A stretch of DNA of 64,000 nt from CAVQYV01 sp963718295 [NCBI: uncultured Methylomirabilota bacterium] (GTDB taxonomy: Bacteria > Methylomirabilota > Methylomirabilia > CAVQYV01): NCBI GenBank assembly GCA_963718295.1, contig CAVQYV010000003.1, positions 1 through 64,000 of the forward strand, read 5' to 3'. Positions 52,855-62,448 of this stretch are shown piece by piece. Under the pieces are notes generated by a model, which ran no database searches, was not told where the DNA came from, and worked only from the letters and a program-made list of their open reading frames with translations. Each line of letters starts with the position of its first letter. The first letter of the stretch is position 1. The position numbers were made by a program, and so were the translations under genes.

Positions 52855-54099
52855 ATGGGGCTGGATTTCGATCGAGTGAGCAAAAGGATTGAGGGATACC
52901 AGGACGAGATGGTGGCGCTCCAGGCGGATCTGACGGCACTTCCCGCCCTGGGGCCGGAGAACGGGGGCGAGGGGGAACAGGAGAAGGCCCAGCGCCTGCT
53001 CCGTTTTCTGGAGGGACTGGGATCTTTAGAGATAGACGAGATCCGGGCGCCCGACAGCCGGGTCTCCTGTGGCTTCAGACCCAACCTGGTCGCCCGCACG
53101 AGAGGGAGAAGCTCTCACCCTGCCGTCTGGGTGCTGACCCACATGGATGTGGTGCCTGCCGGAGAAGCCTCGCTCTGGACCAAGAATCCTTTCCGGCTCT
53201 GGATTGAGGATGGAAAGATCTACGGTCGGGGCGTGGAGGACAACCAGCAAAGCATGGTCGCCTCCCTCTTCGCCCTGAAGGCCCTGCAGGAGGAGGGAAT
53301 CGAGCCCTCTCGAGGAATTGGATTGGCCATGGTGGCCGACGAAGAGACCGGCAGCCGCTTGGGCCTCCAGCACCTCCTCCAGGAACGTCCAGGGCTCTTT
53401 CATCCCTCGGACCTGATCATCGTTCCCGACTTCGGGGAGCCGGAGGGGAGCCAGATCGAGATCGCCGAAAAGAGCATTCTCTGGCTGAAGTTTCAAGTCC
53501 TCGGAAAACAGTGCCACGCCAGCCGGCCCCAGGACGGCATCAATACCCTGCGGGCCGCGTCTCATCTGGTGGTAAAGCTGGATCGCCTGCTTGGACTCTT
53601 CCCTAAGACCGATTCCCTCTTCGATCCTCCTGCTTCCACCTTCGAGCCCACCAAGAAGGAGGCCAATGTCCCCAACATCAACACCATCCCGGGGGAGGAT
53701 GTCTTTTATCTGGATTGCCGGATCCTTCCTCAGTATCAGTTGGAGCAGGTGGAGGCAAAGATCGGAGAATTGGTGAGAGAAATCGAAGGGGAGCTCGGGG
53801 TAAAGATCCACACCAGCCCCGCCCAAAGGGATCAGGCTGCTCCTCCCACTTCTCCCGAGGCCCCCGTAGTGAAAATGGCCGCCCGGGCCCTTAATGAGGT
53901 CTATCAAAAGGAAGCCCGGATCGTGGGAATCGGGGGAGGGACCGTGGCTGCCTTCTTCCGCAGGCGTGGCTATCCCGTGGCGGCCTTTTCCCGAATCGAT
54001 CGAACCGCCCACCAGCCTAACGAATACAGCCGAATTGAGAATATGTTGGGCGATTGTCGGGTTCTCGCTCATTGCTTCTTGCAACCACCCGCGGCATAG
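52855..54099 (+). CDS. M20-family metallopeptidase (ArgE/DapE-like)
   Basis: A 414-residue zinc peptidase. Metal-binding motifs are VLTHMDVVPAG (His, Asp), YGRGVEDNQQ (Asp) and VADEETGSRLG (Glu-Glu), followed by a dimerisation domain (LGKQCHASRPQDGIN) and a C-terminal GGGTVAAFFRRRGYP and AHQPNEY block. It most resembles succinyl-diaminopimelate desuccinylase and carnosinase-like dipeptidases. It ends the rubredoxin/PFK transcript, 46 bases after the PFK stop. Confidence 0.85.
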   Translation: MGLDFDRVSKRIEGYQDEMVALQADLTALPALGPENGGEGEQEKAQRLLRFLEGLGSLEIDEIRAPDSRVSCGFRPNLVARTRGRSSHPAVWVLTHMDVVPAGEASLWTKNPFRLWIEDGKIYGRGVEDNQQSMVASLFALKALQEEGIEPSRGIGLAMVADEETGSRLGLQHLLQERPGLFHPSDLIIVPDFGEPEGSQIEIAEKSILWLKFQVLGKQCHASRPQDGINTLRAASHLVVKLDRLLGLFPKTDSLFDPPASTFEPTKKEANVPNINTIPGEDVFYLDCRILPQYQLEQVEAKIGELVREIEGELGVKIHTSPAQRDQAAPPTSPEAPVVKMAARALNEVYQKEARIVGIGGGTVAAFFRRRGYPVAAFSRIDRTAHQPNEYSRIENMLGDCRVLAHCFLQPPAA

Positions 54100-54231
54100 G
54101 CTATCATGATGTGCGGGAAGGGGAAGCGCGAAGACGAATTCGCTGGAAGGCACGTCCACGGAAGCATCGGTGTCACTTCAACCTGAGTATTTGTGAATGC
54201 ATTGGCATCATACTCATCAAGGAGGAATGAG

Positions 54232-55590
54232 ATGAATTGGCAACGCATAGCCATCATAGCCCTGCTGTCAATCCTGAGCCTGATCGCGACCTTGGTCTTG
54301 GCCCAGTCCCCTCCTGGTAGGCTCGCGGACCCCCAGGATCCCTTCTTTCCAACTCGTCTCTCAGCGGAGGGGGGAAAGGCCCTCAAGGTCTCTGACTTCG
54401 AGCCCCCTGAAGACTGTGGAGAATGCCATGAGCAGCTCTACCAGCAATGGGAAGGCGGGATGCATGCCAATGCCTGGAAGGATCCAGCCTACACCGCGCT
54501 CCATCATCTGGCCAGCAAGGAGACCAATGGCCTGGTGGATCGTTATTGCGTTGGGTGCCACACTCCAATTGGAGTCCTGGTGGGAGAGGTGAAACCGGGG
54601 CAGGGATTTGCGGTGAGTGAGCTATCCCAAAAGGGAGTGCAGTGCGATTTCTGCCATACCGTATCGGGAAGCAAGGGAATCGGGAATGTTGCCGCAATTT
54701 CCTCTCCTGGGCCGATCAAGCGAGGTCCATTCAAGGATAGCGAATCCCCGGCCCACCAGACCGCCTACTCCGAGCTTCACACCCGGGCTGAATTCTGCGG
54801 TATGTGCCACGATGTCTATCATCCGGTCAACGGACTGCCCCTGGAGAAGACCTACACCGAATGGGCTGAGGGTCCTTATCCGGCGCGAGGTGTGAAATGC
54901 CAGGACTGTCATATGACGCCCGGGGTCACCAAATTCCAGAAGAACCCCGGAACCGCTGCCCTGATAGGGGCACCGGAGCGGGAACATATCTGGACCCACA
55001 AGATCGTGGGCGCCAACGCCTCCATGACCGCGCTTCTGGGATTCAAAGACCATAGCCAGGCCGCCCTGGAGAGGTTGAGAGCCGCAGCCACTGTGGAAGT
55101 CCTGAGCCCTGGCCGGGCCCGGGCGGGCGATTTGGCCATTGTGAAAGTCAAGGTGACCAATGTGGGAGCCGGCCATTTCTTGCCCACCGGCCTGACCGAG
55201 AGCCGTGAGATGTGGCTGGAGGTGGTCGTAACCGGCCCTGCCGGCGAAAAGCTGCTTCACTCCGGAAAGGTGGATGAAAAAGGAGACCTGGATCCCGAGG
55301 CCGTCCTCTATCATACGGTCTTCGCCAATGCCAAAGGGGAGCCGGTGGGGGCCCGCGTCTGGGAGGCCGACTACTTGCTCTGGGATCATCGGATTCCTCC
55401 CCTGGGCCATGCCCTCGAGAGATTCAGCTTTCAAGTTCCGCCAGGGGTGAAAGGCCAGTGTCAGGTGGAGGCCAAGCTGCTCTATCGCTCCTTCCCCCAG
55501 GACCTGGTGAATCTCCTTTTCGGTGAAAAGGCTCCATCATGGCCCATCTACGAGATGACCCGGGCGAAAGGCTCCTTCCATACAGACTGA
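54232..55590 (+). CDS. Pentaheme c-type cytochrome (c554-like)
   Basis: From the ATG at 54232 (AAGGAGGAATGAG just before it) the protein has 452 residues and an N-terminal signal/anchor (RIAIIALLSILSLIATLVLA). Five CxxCH heme sites are at 62-66, 106-110, 138-142, 189-193 and 223-227. The C-terminal 200 residues have no heme motif and look beta-rich (KVKVTNVGAGHFLPTGL), a design seen in hydroxylamine-reductase/cytochrome c554-type proteins. It would carry electrons in the periplasm. No partner oxidoreductase lies beside it. Confidence 0.85.
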   Translation: MNWQRIAIIALLSILSLIATLVLAQSPPGRLADPQDPFFPTRLSAEGGKALKVSDFEPPEDCGECHEQLYQQWEGGMHANAWKDPAYTALHHLASKETNGLVDRYCVGCHTPIGVLVGEVKPGQGFAVSELSQKGVQCDFCHTVSGSKGIGNVAAISSPGPIKRGPFKDSESPAHQTAYSELHTRAEFCGMCHDVYHPVNGLPLEKTYTEWAEGPYPARGVKCQDCHMTPGVTKFQKNPGTAALIGAPEREHIWTHKIVGANASMTALLGFKDHSQAALERLRAAATVEVLSPGRARAGDLAIVKVKVTNVGAGHFLPTGLTESREMWLEVVVTGPAGEKLLHSGKVDEKGDLDPEAVLYHTVFANAKGEPVGARVWEADYLLWDHRIPPLGHALERFSFQVPPGVKGQCQVEAKLLYRSFPQDLVNLLFGEKAPSWPIYEMTRAKGSFHTD

Positions 55591-55833
55591 CCACGGGGGG
55601 GAGATTGACTGAGGGATCCCCACCCTATCGTTCTGGCAACCGGGGGAAGGGCCCCTCGTTGGGCCCACGAGATGAGTTGTGCTGCTCTTCCTCCATCTTG
55701 AGGATTTCGACCCGCCTTTCCCACATGTGAAAGCTTATCAGGTCATGACCCATCCCGGCCTCAAATCCTGCCCGCAGGCCATCTCTTCGAAACGGAACAT
55801 GAGGAGTCTGGAAGAAGCACGAATCTAAGAATC

Positions 55834-56689
55834 ATGAATCGCGCCACCCGTTCACTTTCACTTGCAGCCATGGCGGCATGCGGGTTTCTCACCACCCTGG
55901 CCTTCCCGGGTATTCTGGGACCGGGGAATTACAGTACCCCAAACGGGGTCATATCGCCGCCCCCCGTGGATGCAAAGACCCTGCATGAGGTCCCCTCCGA
56001 CGGATACCGGGTCCTTGCAGCCTATCCTCACGATCGAGCCGCCTTCACCCAAGGGTTGGTCTTTGAAGATGGCTTCCTCTATGAAGGGACAGGCCTGAAT
56101 GGGCACTCCTCCCTCCGAAAGGTGGCATTGGAAACAGGAGCCATCCTGAAGCGGCGCGACCTGCCCGCTGAATTCTTCGGCGAGGGGATCACCATCTACC
56201 GAGACCGGATCATTCAGCTGACCTGGCAATCCCATGTCGGATTCCTATACGATAAAGATAGCTTTGAGCTCATAGGGAAATTCAGCTATCCCACGGAGGG
56301 CTGGGGAATCACCCATGATGAAAGGCGTCTCATTGTAAGCGACGGTACAGCCACACTGCATTTCTTGGATCCCGAGACCTTCGCGGAAATCGGTCGAATT
56401 GAGGTCCGCGATCGTCATGGGAAGGTGTTCCGACCTCAATGAGTTAGAGTACGTCAAAGGCGAGATCTACGCCAATGTTTGGCAAACCGACCGCATCGCA
56501 AGGATCTCTCCTGCGTCGGGCAGGGTGATAGGATGGATCGATCTAGTGGGACTCTTGGGGCCAAAAGACTGCGAAAACCCAGTTGATGTCCTCAATGGCA
56601 TAGCGTATGATGCAAAGCACGATCGCCTGTTTGTGACTGGAAAATTTTGGCCAAGGCTTTTTCAGGTTGACCTGGCTGCTCCGAAATGA
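55834..56689 (+). CDS. Glutaminyl-peptide cyclotransferase (glutamine cyclotransferase), one frameshift
   Basis: A secreted protein of about 285 residues of the plant-type glutaminyl cyclase family, a five-bladed propeller. Blocks are YPHDRAAFTQGLVFEDGFLYE, LPAEFFGEGITIY, YPTEGWGITHDE and LNELEYVKGEIYANVWQTD, then VLNGIAYDAKHDRLFVTGK. The frame changes near 56425. A signal sequence is present at the N-terminus. The enzyme forms pyroglutamate at N-terminal glutamine. Nothing nearby indicates its protein substrate. The 243 bases before the gene show nothing else. Confidence 0.85.
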
Positions 56690-56746
56690 CAGAGGGTTTG
56701 ATCGGCGCTCCATCTTTGCGGATCTTTCCCAACAAGGAGTGAATAG

Positions 56747-57187
56747 ATGGCCATATTCCGTGATCGTCCGTACGGCAATGCCCGATTCTCGGTCGAGGTG
56801 AACGACTCAAGGCTGCAGGACGTAATCGAGGTCCATCTCCCGGAGATGGCAATCGACCTGGGAGAAATCCGAGGGGGAGACGCGATCCCGTTATCGAGTC
56901 ACAAATTTGCGAGAAGGCCGCGTCTCGGCAACCTCCTCCTCAAGAGGGGATTTCGGGGTTCCTTGGATTGGTACGAGTGGTGGAAGCAGGCTGCAAGCGG
57001 AGACCCTGACCCCTATCGCACCACGATAGTCTCTCTGTTGAGCGAGGATAGGTCAGCGGTGGTGGCCAGATGGAAGCTCAAAGATGCCTTCCCAGTTCGT
57101 TACTCCTATTCCCCACTGGACGGAACAGATGGAGGCATCTTCGTCGAGGTGATCGAGATCGCCTGTCAAGACGTCGAAATGGAATGA
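56747..57187 (+). CDS. Phage-tail/contractile-injection tube-like protein
   Basis: A 146-residue protein with the pattern of the conserved phage-tail-region family (TIGR02241, tube proteins of contractile injection systems). It shows YGNARFSVEVNDSRLQDVIEV, LGNLLLKRGFRGSLDWYEWW and VARWKLKDAFPVRYSYSPL. Such genes normally sit in a long tail or eCIS cluster with sheath, baseplate and AAA genes. None is present here, so this is either an orphan remnant or a captured structural protein. The following gene codes for a membrane protein (75 bases). Confidence 0.7.
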   Translation: MAIFRDRPYGNARFSVEVNDSRLQDVIEVHLPEMAIDLGEIRGGDAIPLSSHKFARRPRLGNLLLKRGFRGSLDWYEWWKQAASGDPDPYRTTIVSLLSEDRSAVVARWKLKDAFPVRYSYSPLDGTDGGIFVEVIEIACQDVEME

Positions 57188-57262
57188 GAATGGCACGAAA
57201 TCGATTGCAAGACCTGGTTACAAGGTGGCTACGACGTCGATTAGATTCCTCAGGAACACGCC

Positions 57263-57838
57263 ATGACAGCTGAAATCGGGATGAGAGAGAACGACCAAGA
57301 GCGGTTTGAATTGGCTCGCTGGCTGATTGGGAGATATGACCGACTTCTCTCATCGACAGCCACTGGTTCCGCTGTTGTTTTGCTCACCGATGGCCTGCTG
57401 CTCTTGGCGGTAACCCTCCTGGTGGGAAAGACGCCATCGGCTGGCCTTCCATTCTATACCACGGTGGATCTTCTTTTCGTGGTCTGTGTGGGGGCGACGG
57501 TCTTCCTTCTCTTTCTCTCTATCTTTTTCGCTTCTTGGGCCATTGCTCGGCCTCGGATCGAGAGAGGCGAGGCAGGGGAGGACGGCAATAGGCAGGGTAT
57601 CTTGTTCTTTGATTCCCGGGGCACGGCAAGGGCATTTCGGGAACTGAAAGACTTCGAGGAGGCGTTCAGGGACGCCACCCGGGAAGAGATGATCCACCAT
57701 GGCCTGGCGGAGCTCTTCTCGGTCATCAGGGCTGACCATCACCGCAACCAAAGGCTCAAGCAGGCCATTTTACCCTTGCTCATCTCCCTGGCTCCATTCT
57801 TAGGATCCATCATGATATTGCTCGTCCGATCCCTCTGA
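57263..57838 (+). CDS. Small membrane protein, PycTM (DUF5706)/SLATT-like architecture
   Basis: A 191-residue protein with hydrophobic helices at about 37-56, 66-92 and 166-188. A soluble middle contains GILFFDSRGTARAF and LKDFEEAFRDATREE. The layout of an N-terminal helix, two membrane helices, a cytosolic helical region and a final membrane helix resembles the Pycsar effector PycTM and SLATT-type effectors of antiphage systems. No cyclase or sensor gene lies next to it, so defence function is only a possibility. No definite family motif is seen. The following 300 bases (57839-58138) hold no gene. Confidence 0.45.
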   Translation: MTAEIGMRENDQERFELARWLIGRYDRLLSSTATGSAVVLLTDGLLLLAVTLLVGKTPSAGLPFYTTVDLLFVVCVGATVFLLFLSIFFASWAIARPRIERGEAGEDGNRQGILFFDSRGTARAFRELKDFEEAFRDATREEMIHHGLAELFSVIRADHHRNQRLKQAILPLLISLAPFLGSIMILLVRSL

Positions 57839-58138
57839 TAGCGCGGCCTGACCCTTCTTTGCTTCCCGCAGACCACCGATCCGTCGAATCATCTTGTAAC
57901 ACAAGCCTACGCTCTTGCTTTCAGCCAGAGCTCAGAAAGAAAAGAGCCAATCATATCTGGAGTTGGACCTCCTCCTCAGGAGAGGAGATCGATAACGAAA
58001 GAGGTCACATGAGGGAACCCCTTTCCCCTTCCCGAGGCGCCGGGCCGGTTGGAACTCGACTCGAGAAAACGGTACCCCTTCATTCGGGGTTGGGCGGATT
58101 GGTGCTCAAACATCCGCCGCGACCGTGTGCTAAATGAG

Positions 58139-59425
58139 ATGAAGCTGCGGACGGCAAATCAGGACAGCCTCAGTGCCAGGGTGTCCACGGATTGGATGGA
58201 TCCCCAATGGGACGAATATCTGAGCCGGGCCCCCCTGGGGCAGTTCCAGCAGTCCAGTTTGTGGGCACGAGCGAAGAAGATTGAAGGCTGGGAGCCCACA
58301 AGGGTTCTGTTTTTGGGTAATGACCAGATCGCGGGCGGCTTTCAGGTGCTTTCAAGACGCGCTCGTTTCGGCGGCCGCATCGGATATGTCAGCAAGGGGC
58401 CAGTGCCTTCCCCTGAGTCCAATGAAATCAAAGAGTTCGCTGTCCGCCAACTCCTGGCCATCACACGAGATCGAAACCTCGCAGTTATCACGGTTCAACC
58501 GCCTGACAGGAGCGTGCTCTTGTCAGGATTGCTGACTCAGAACGGGTTCTTGCCGAATCGTCTCCTGGGTGCCTTGACAGCTAACCTGGTAATTGACTTG
58601 TCTCCTGGGATAAAAGAGATTGAAACCCGCATGCGTCCTCACACCAGACAGGAAATCAGACAAGCTGTAAGGAGGGGAGTAAAAATCAGGGAGGGCGACG
58701 ATGCGGATCTTGCAGCTTTTTTCCGCCTCATGCTGGCAACCTGCCAGAGACAGCAGACCGAACCGAATCCGGGGAGTGAAGCTGCATTACGGGAGATGTG
58801 GATCGCCCTTCATGCTGGTGGCCATGTCAGGCTCTCCTTTGCTGAGTATGGGGGAGAGACTGTAGCTGGACTGTTCACCATTCCTTTCGGAAAGCGCGTG
58901 ACTTTCTGGAAAAAAGGATGGTCTGGAGAACACCGAGATTTGCATCCGAACCAACTTCTTTTTTGGGAAGCCATCGAATGGTCTACCTCCAACGGATTCG
59001 AATCCTGCGATTTTGGCGGAATGGACGTCCGACTCGCTCGAGCCATTCTGTCTGGCGGGACTCTGACCGAGGAGATGAGGCGCAGCAGAGACTTCTTCAA
59101 CCTTGGCTTTGGTGGATGTCCAACCATCCTGCCGGAAGCGTTTGTCTATCTCTCTCATCCTGTCTTCAGGCTCATCTACAAGGGCTTAGCCAGCGGCTTT
59201 TTCGCAGGCGCTTCCCGGAGATTTCGGAGATTCATCCGTACCCTCTTCAGGTCCATGGGGTCCTCCCGCGATTCAGGGGGGTTTGGGTTAGGTTTCCAAG
59301 GGGTTGCGAAACACAGCGGCCAGATCCCGCAACCAGATTCTTGGGCTGGAAATGACTCGGCGCTCTTCGCGTTCTCGGCATTATCATCCCAGGGCACACA
59401 AGGTAAATGGCCCGTGGCTTTCTGA
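58139..59425 (+). CDS. FemAB-like aminoacyl/peptidyl transferase (GNAT fold), first copy
   Basis: A 428-residue protein with the double-GNAT fold of FemAB-type enzymes. Blocks are APLGQFQQSSLWARAKKIEGW near the start, GGRIGYVSKGPVPS, MRPHTRQEIRQAVRRGVKI and QLLFWEAIEWSTSNGFESCDFG. Such proteins in Gram-negative bacteria are linked to exopolysaccharide or exosortase loci rather than peptidoglycan bridges. The start is uncertain: 58139 (ATG) is preferred, but an upstream TTG at 58049 is open in frame. A second FemAB-like gene follows after 12 bases. Confidence 0.75.
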   Translation: MKLRTANQDSLSARVSTDWMDPQWDEYLSRAPLGQFQQSSLWARAKKIEGWEPTRVLFLGNDQIAGGFQVLSRRARFGGRIGYVSKGPVPSPESNEIKEFAVRQLLAITRDRNLAVITVQPPDRSVLLSGLLTQNGFLPNRLLGALTANLVIDLSPGIKEIETRMRPHTRQEIRQAVRRGVKIREGDDADLAAFFRLMLATCQRQQTEPNPGSEAALREMWIALHAGGHVRLSFAEYGGETVAGLFTIPFGKRVTFWKKGWSGEHRDLHPNQLLFWEAIEWSTSNGFESCDFGGMDVRLARAILSGGTLTEEMRRSRDFFNLGFGGCPTILPEAFVYLSHPVFRLIYKGLASGFFAGASRRFRRFIRTLFRSMGSSRDSGGFGLGFQGVAKHSGQIPQPDSWAGNDSALFAFSALSSQGTQGKWPVAF

Positions 59426-59437
59426 GGAGCAGGATTG

Positions 59438-60293
59438 GTGAAGAAAGTCATCGAGATAGAGTCTCCCGATGTGGCTGAGTGGGATGCCCTGGTCAGAGAA
59501 CACCCCTGGGGGAGGATCTGCCACCTATCTGCTTGGCGCCAGGCTATTGAAAGCAGCTTTGGGCATATCAAAGGCCATTTCCTTAGCTTCAAGGAGGATC
59601 GATCAGAGAGGATAACCGGCGGAATAGCGGTCTACGCTGTTAAGAAGTCGGCTATTGGGAAATCGGATCGTCAGTGTGCCGTTTGCCCCATTGAGCGACC
59701 CCCTGATCTCTTCCCCGGAAGACTTGGATTTGTTGCTGCCCCATCTGATCCGTCTGGCGAGGCAAGCGAATGCGAGCCGCATTGAAATCAGGGCCTTCCG
59801 GGCCGCCTCTTTGCTTCATGATCTTCGGCTGGGCAAGAGCACGTTCTACAAACACCACTACTTGCTGCTCGACCGAACTCTCGAAGAAATCAGGAGAAGT
59901 TTCAGTCGAACTGCTGTGCTGCAAGTGTTATCGAAGGCTCACGGGGGCGGATTTAAAATCGAGGAAGGCAAGGCGGTATTGGCGTTGGAGGCCTTTTACG
60001 CTCTGTTCACCCAGTCCCGTCGAAGGCTTGGCCTGCCGCCAATTCCCTATCGCTTTTTCTTTTCACTGTGGGAAGTATTCGGGCGCTCCGATCATCTTGC
60101 GCTCTTGTTCGCAAGACACAGGGGGGACATCATAGGGGGCGTACTGTCTCTCAAGTTCAAGGATACCTTCGCCTTGGAGTATTCCGCCGACCTGGACAAA
60201 TACCGAAAGCTCGGAGTCGTTCAGTTCCTTTACTGGGAGGCAATCAAGCTGGCCTTCGAACTGGGTGAGATCTGTTATCGCAATATAAGGTAG
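59438..60293 (+). CDS. FemAB-like protein, second copy, one frameshift and a short C-terminus
   Basis: The GTG start at 59438 follows GAGGAG. The first part (WDALVREHPWGRICHLSAWRQ) and, after a frame change near 59650, the second part (NRIVSVPFAPLSDPLISSPE, then FQFLYWEAIKLAFELGE-like) align in layout with the neighbouring FemAB protein. It ends at CYRNIR without the GxxxFDFG block that the first copy has, so about 50 or more residues are missing. This is either a further indel or a real truncation. The two genes form a tandem duplicate. Confidence 0.65.
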
Positions 60294-60606
60294 GGCTCAT
60301 GGACCCCTGGATGCTTGAGGTCTCATACAGGGTGCAAACCTGCAGAGAGTTGTCTACCAGGGCCGAGGCCACGATCCTGGACCGGGTAGATTCCACCCGT
60401 TGACCCGGGTGAGAAAGGAGATCTTCCCGCACCCTTGCATCCCAAACATCTGGACGCCCTCGATCTCTCTGATCTTGATATAGTGGAGGTTTCCGGGAGC
60501 ACCTGATCTGACTTACCTGGGCATAACCCCTTCCCCACCTTAATCACTTTTCCTTGGAAGGTCCTACTTTTTCTCGACGTCTCTCCCCTGTCGTCCCGAA
60601 AGTCGA

Positions 60607-60660
60607 AAGTTGTTTTAAAATCAACGCCCCCTGGGGTTGGTGTCCCCCGGGGGTCGGTCC
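60607..60660. repeat. Dispersed repeat family 2, copy 2
   Basis: AAGTTGTTTTAAAATCAACG matches 31999-32018 with one change, followed by CCTGGGG and TGTCCCCC blocks in the same order. It lies in the 372-base gap 60294-60665, which holds no convincing gene. Confidence 0.5.
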
Positions 60661-60665
60661 TGCCA

Positions 60666-60968
60666 TTAGCCTAATGGGTTAACAAGAAGTGCGATTGGCA
60701 ACAATAGGATCAGTGTTGTTAAAAGCCACCAGTTGGCTGATTCGGTATCCCCTCGCCTCTTTTTCGAAATACCTTTTGCTGTCGTTGCGACGGCTGCGGT
60801 CGCCGCCAAAAGCACAACGGCTAAAGCCATGTACCCGCGGTTAGCGCAGCCAAAGACAGTTTTCGGGGTGAAATACAGCCAGACAAGTGCGGCCGGCGCA
60901 ATCGCAGGCAGGACCAAATGTCGAAATAATCTTTGCTTGGATATAGACGTCTGGTCCAAATTCGCCAT
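60666..60968 (-). CDS. Small three-helix membrane protein
   Basis: A 100-residue protein with hydrophobic stretches at about 17-34 (HLVLPAIAPAALVWLYF), 47-63 (LAVVLLAATAAVATTA) and 81-98 (LLTTLILLLPIALLV), and a positively charged loop KKRRG. No family recognised. There is no clear operon partner and no strong ribosome-binding site. It may be real because the hydrophobic and charged pattern is regular. Confidence 0.45.
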   Translation of the reverse strand: MANLDQTSISKQRLFRHLVLPAIAPAALVWLYFTPKTVFGCANRGYMALAVVLLAATAAVATTAKGISKKRRGDTESANWWLLTTLILLLPIALLVNPLG

Positions 60969-61151
60969 ATGCTTTCTATGCTCTCATGCCTCTAAGCTGC
61001 CCGAAACGGGATCGGTGTGCTGTATGATTGGGTGCTACCCTTCCATGGAGAGCAAGGCCTCACCGACAAAGCTTGAAAGAGGAGCACTGTAACGAACGCC
61101 TTCGTTTTCGAAGGACTTGTATCCTGCTCCTGTTTTCTCTACATGCATGAA

Positions 61152-61523
61152 TCATTCTTTCACAATGACTATGATGGTATCTTTCTTCATCTCGATACTT
61201 TTTGCGGGCTGCCAGGGGCTCGCGATCTTAATATATACCGTATATCCGGTCTCCTCTTTCACAAAGATCCCCGCGGTCTCATCACTGCCCCTGGAAGTCA
61301 CTCCCGGATGACTCCCATAGAAAGCCATCACTTTTTTCACGCTGTCTCCGGTCCTGTAACAGTATCCATCAGCCCCTGCCGTCTTCCTCAAGAAATCTGT
61401 TTCCTCGGTGTCCAGCCAGGCTCCTCCATACACCGCGGTGCCAAAGTGCTCTGCGCCATAAAGGAAAGCGAAAGAGGCAAAGACCGCAATCAGTACCGTA
61501 AGGCTGAACGTAACCTGTCGCAT
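61152..61523 (-). CDS. Exported 123-residue protein paired with the OmpA-family gene
   Basis: A signal peptide (FSLTVLIAVFASFAFLYG) is followed by a compact domain: VYGGAWLDTEETDFLRKT, then YRTGDSVKKVMAFYGSHPG and a final DTIIVIVKE strand. This pattern of a YPGA-like start, a YxTxDSxxKVxxFY helix and a C-terminal strand recurs in uncharacterised secreted proteins I have seen near OmpA-type genes. Its start lies 12 bases after the OmpA stop, so the two are one operon. Periplasmic location is likely; function unknown. Confidence 0.65.
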   Translation of the reverse strand: MRQVTFSLTVLIAVFASFAFLYGAEHFGTAVYGGAWLDTEETDFLRKTAGADGYCYRTGDSVKKVMAFYGSHPGVTSRGSDETAGIFVKEETGYTVYIKIASPWQPAKSIEMKKDTIIVIVKE

Positions 61524-61535
61524 ACCAGTTACCCC

Positions 61536-62393
61536 CTATTTCTTCACTAATTCGACCCTGCGGTTCTTCGCTCTGCCTTCCTCGGTCTTATTGTCCGCAA
61601 TCGGTTTATCTTGCCCATGCCCTATGGAGCTCAGGCGCTTGGCATCAATGCCCTGGGCTACGATTGCTGTCACCACAGCCTTCGCCCGGTTGTCAGAAAG
61701 CATCTTGTTGGATTTCGGGTTACCTACGTTGTCTGTATGGCCTTCTACGCTTATCTTGATTTCAGGGTTTGCCTTCAGCATCTGGACGATCTGCTCAATG
61801 ATTACTTTGGATTCAGGCTTGATGGCCGATTTGCCCGTATCAAAGTTTATGTAAAGAGCTATGTGGCCATCGCGAGTTAGCGCGTTAAGCATGTCGCTTG
61901 CTGTGACATCCTGTTTCATTGCCTCTTTCGCAACGACGGTGAGGTAATAGTCGCCTCCGCCATTGAATGGCACGACTTCCACCCAAAGCTCGCTGCTGCC
62001 TTTAATGACCTTTCCAACCACCATACGGTAGCCGCAGTTTTCGGCACAATCTGCGCCGGAACACAATCCATCGAACAGGATAGTTCCTCCCATGTTCTTA
62101 ACCGCATTCACATAGTTGCGTGATATTTGAAGTTCGCTGGATTCTTTAGCGTCTTCCTTCAATGTGTAGGCTCTATGATGTTTCTTTCCTTCTACCGTAA
62201 TACAGTCTTTGCCATTAAAGAAACGGTAATCAGCAAACTCCTGATCTGCGGCATCAATTATTTTGTAATTTGGCATCCCTGAGAAAAATGGTGTGTCCTT
62301 GAAATCGGATTCTGCTCCTGCCTCAGAAGGTGCCCCGGAGATCATAAGACAGACGATACAAGAAACCCATATACTTCTTGATTTGTTTAGCAT
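61536..62393 (-). CDS. OmpA-family peptidoglycan-binding lipoprotein-like protein
   Basis: From the ATG at 62393 (AAGGAGGCACC upstream) this is a 285-residue exported protein. The C-terminal OmpA/MotB domain has YINFDTGKSAIKPES, VEGHTDNVGNPKSNKMLS, NRAKAVVTAIVAQGI and KNRRVELVKK, the full set of peptidoglycan-binding blocks. The N-terminal 150 residues hold a separate domain with four cysteines (LCSGADCAENC). The protein probably tethers the outer envelope to peptidoglycan. The following exported protein gene is its likely partner. Confidence 0.85.
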   Translation of the reverse strand: MLNKSRSIWVSCIVCLMISGAPSEAGAESDFKDTPFFSGMPNYKIIDAADQEFADYRFFNGKDCITVEGKKHHRAYTLKEDAKESSELQISRNYVNAVKNMGGTILFDGLCSGADCAENCGYRMVVGKVIKGSSELWVEVVPFNGGGDYYLTVVAKEAMKQDVTASDMLNALTRDGHIALYINFDTGKSAIKPESKVIIEQIVQMLKANPEIKISVEGHTDNVGNPKSNKMLSDNRAKAVVTAIVAQGIDAKRLSSIGHGQDKPIADNKTEEGRAKNRRVELVKK

Positions 62394-62448
62394 GGTGCCT
62401 CCTTTCTTCCTCCATTTTTTGTGATATCCTGTGGCCAAAGGTCATGAT

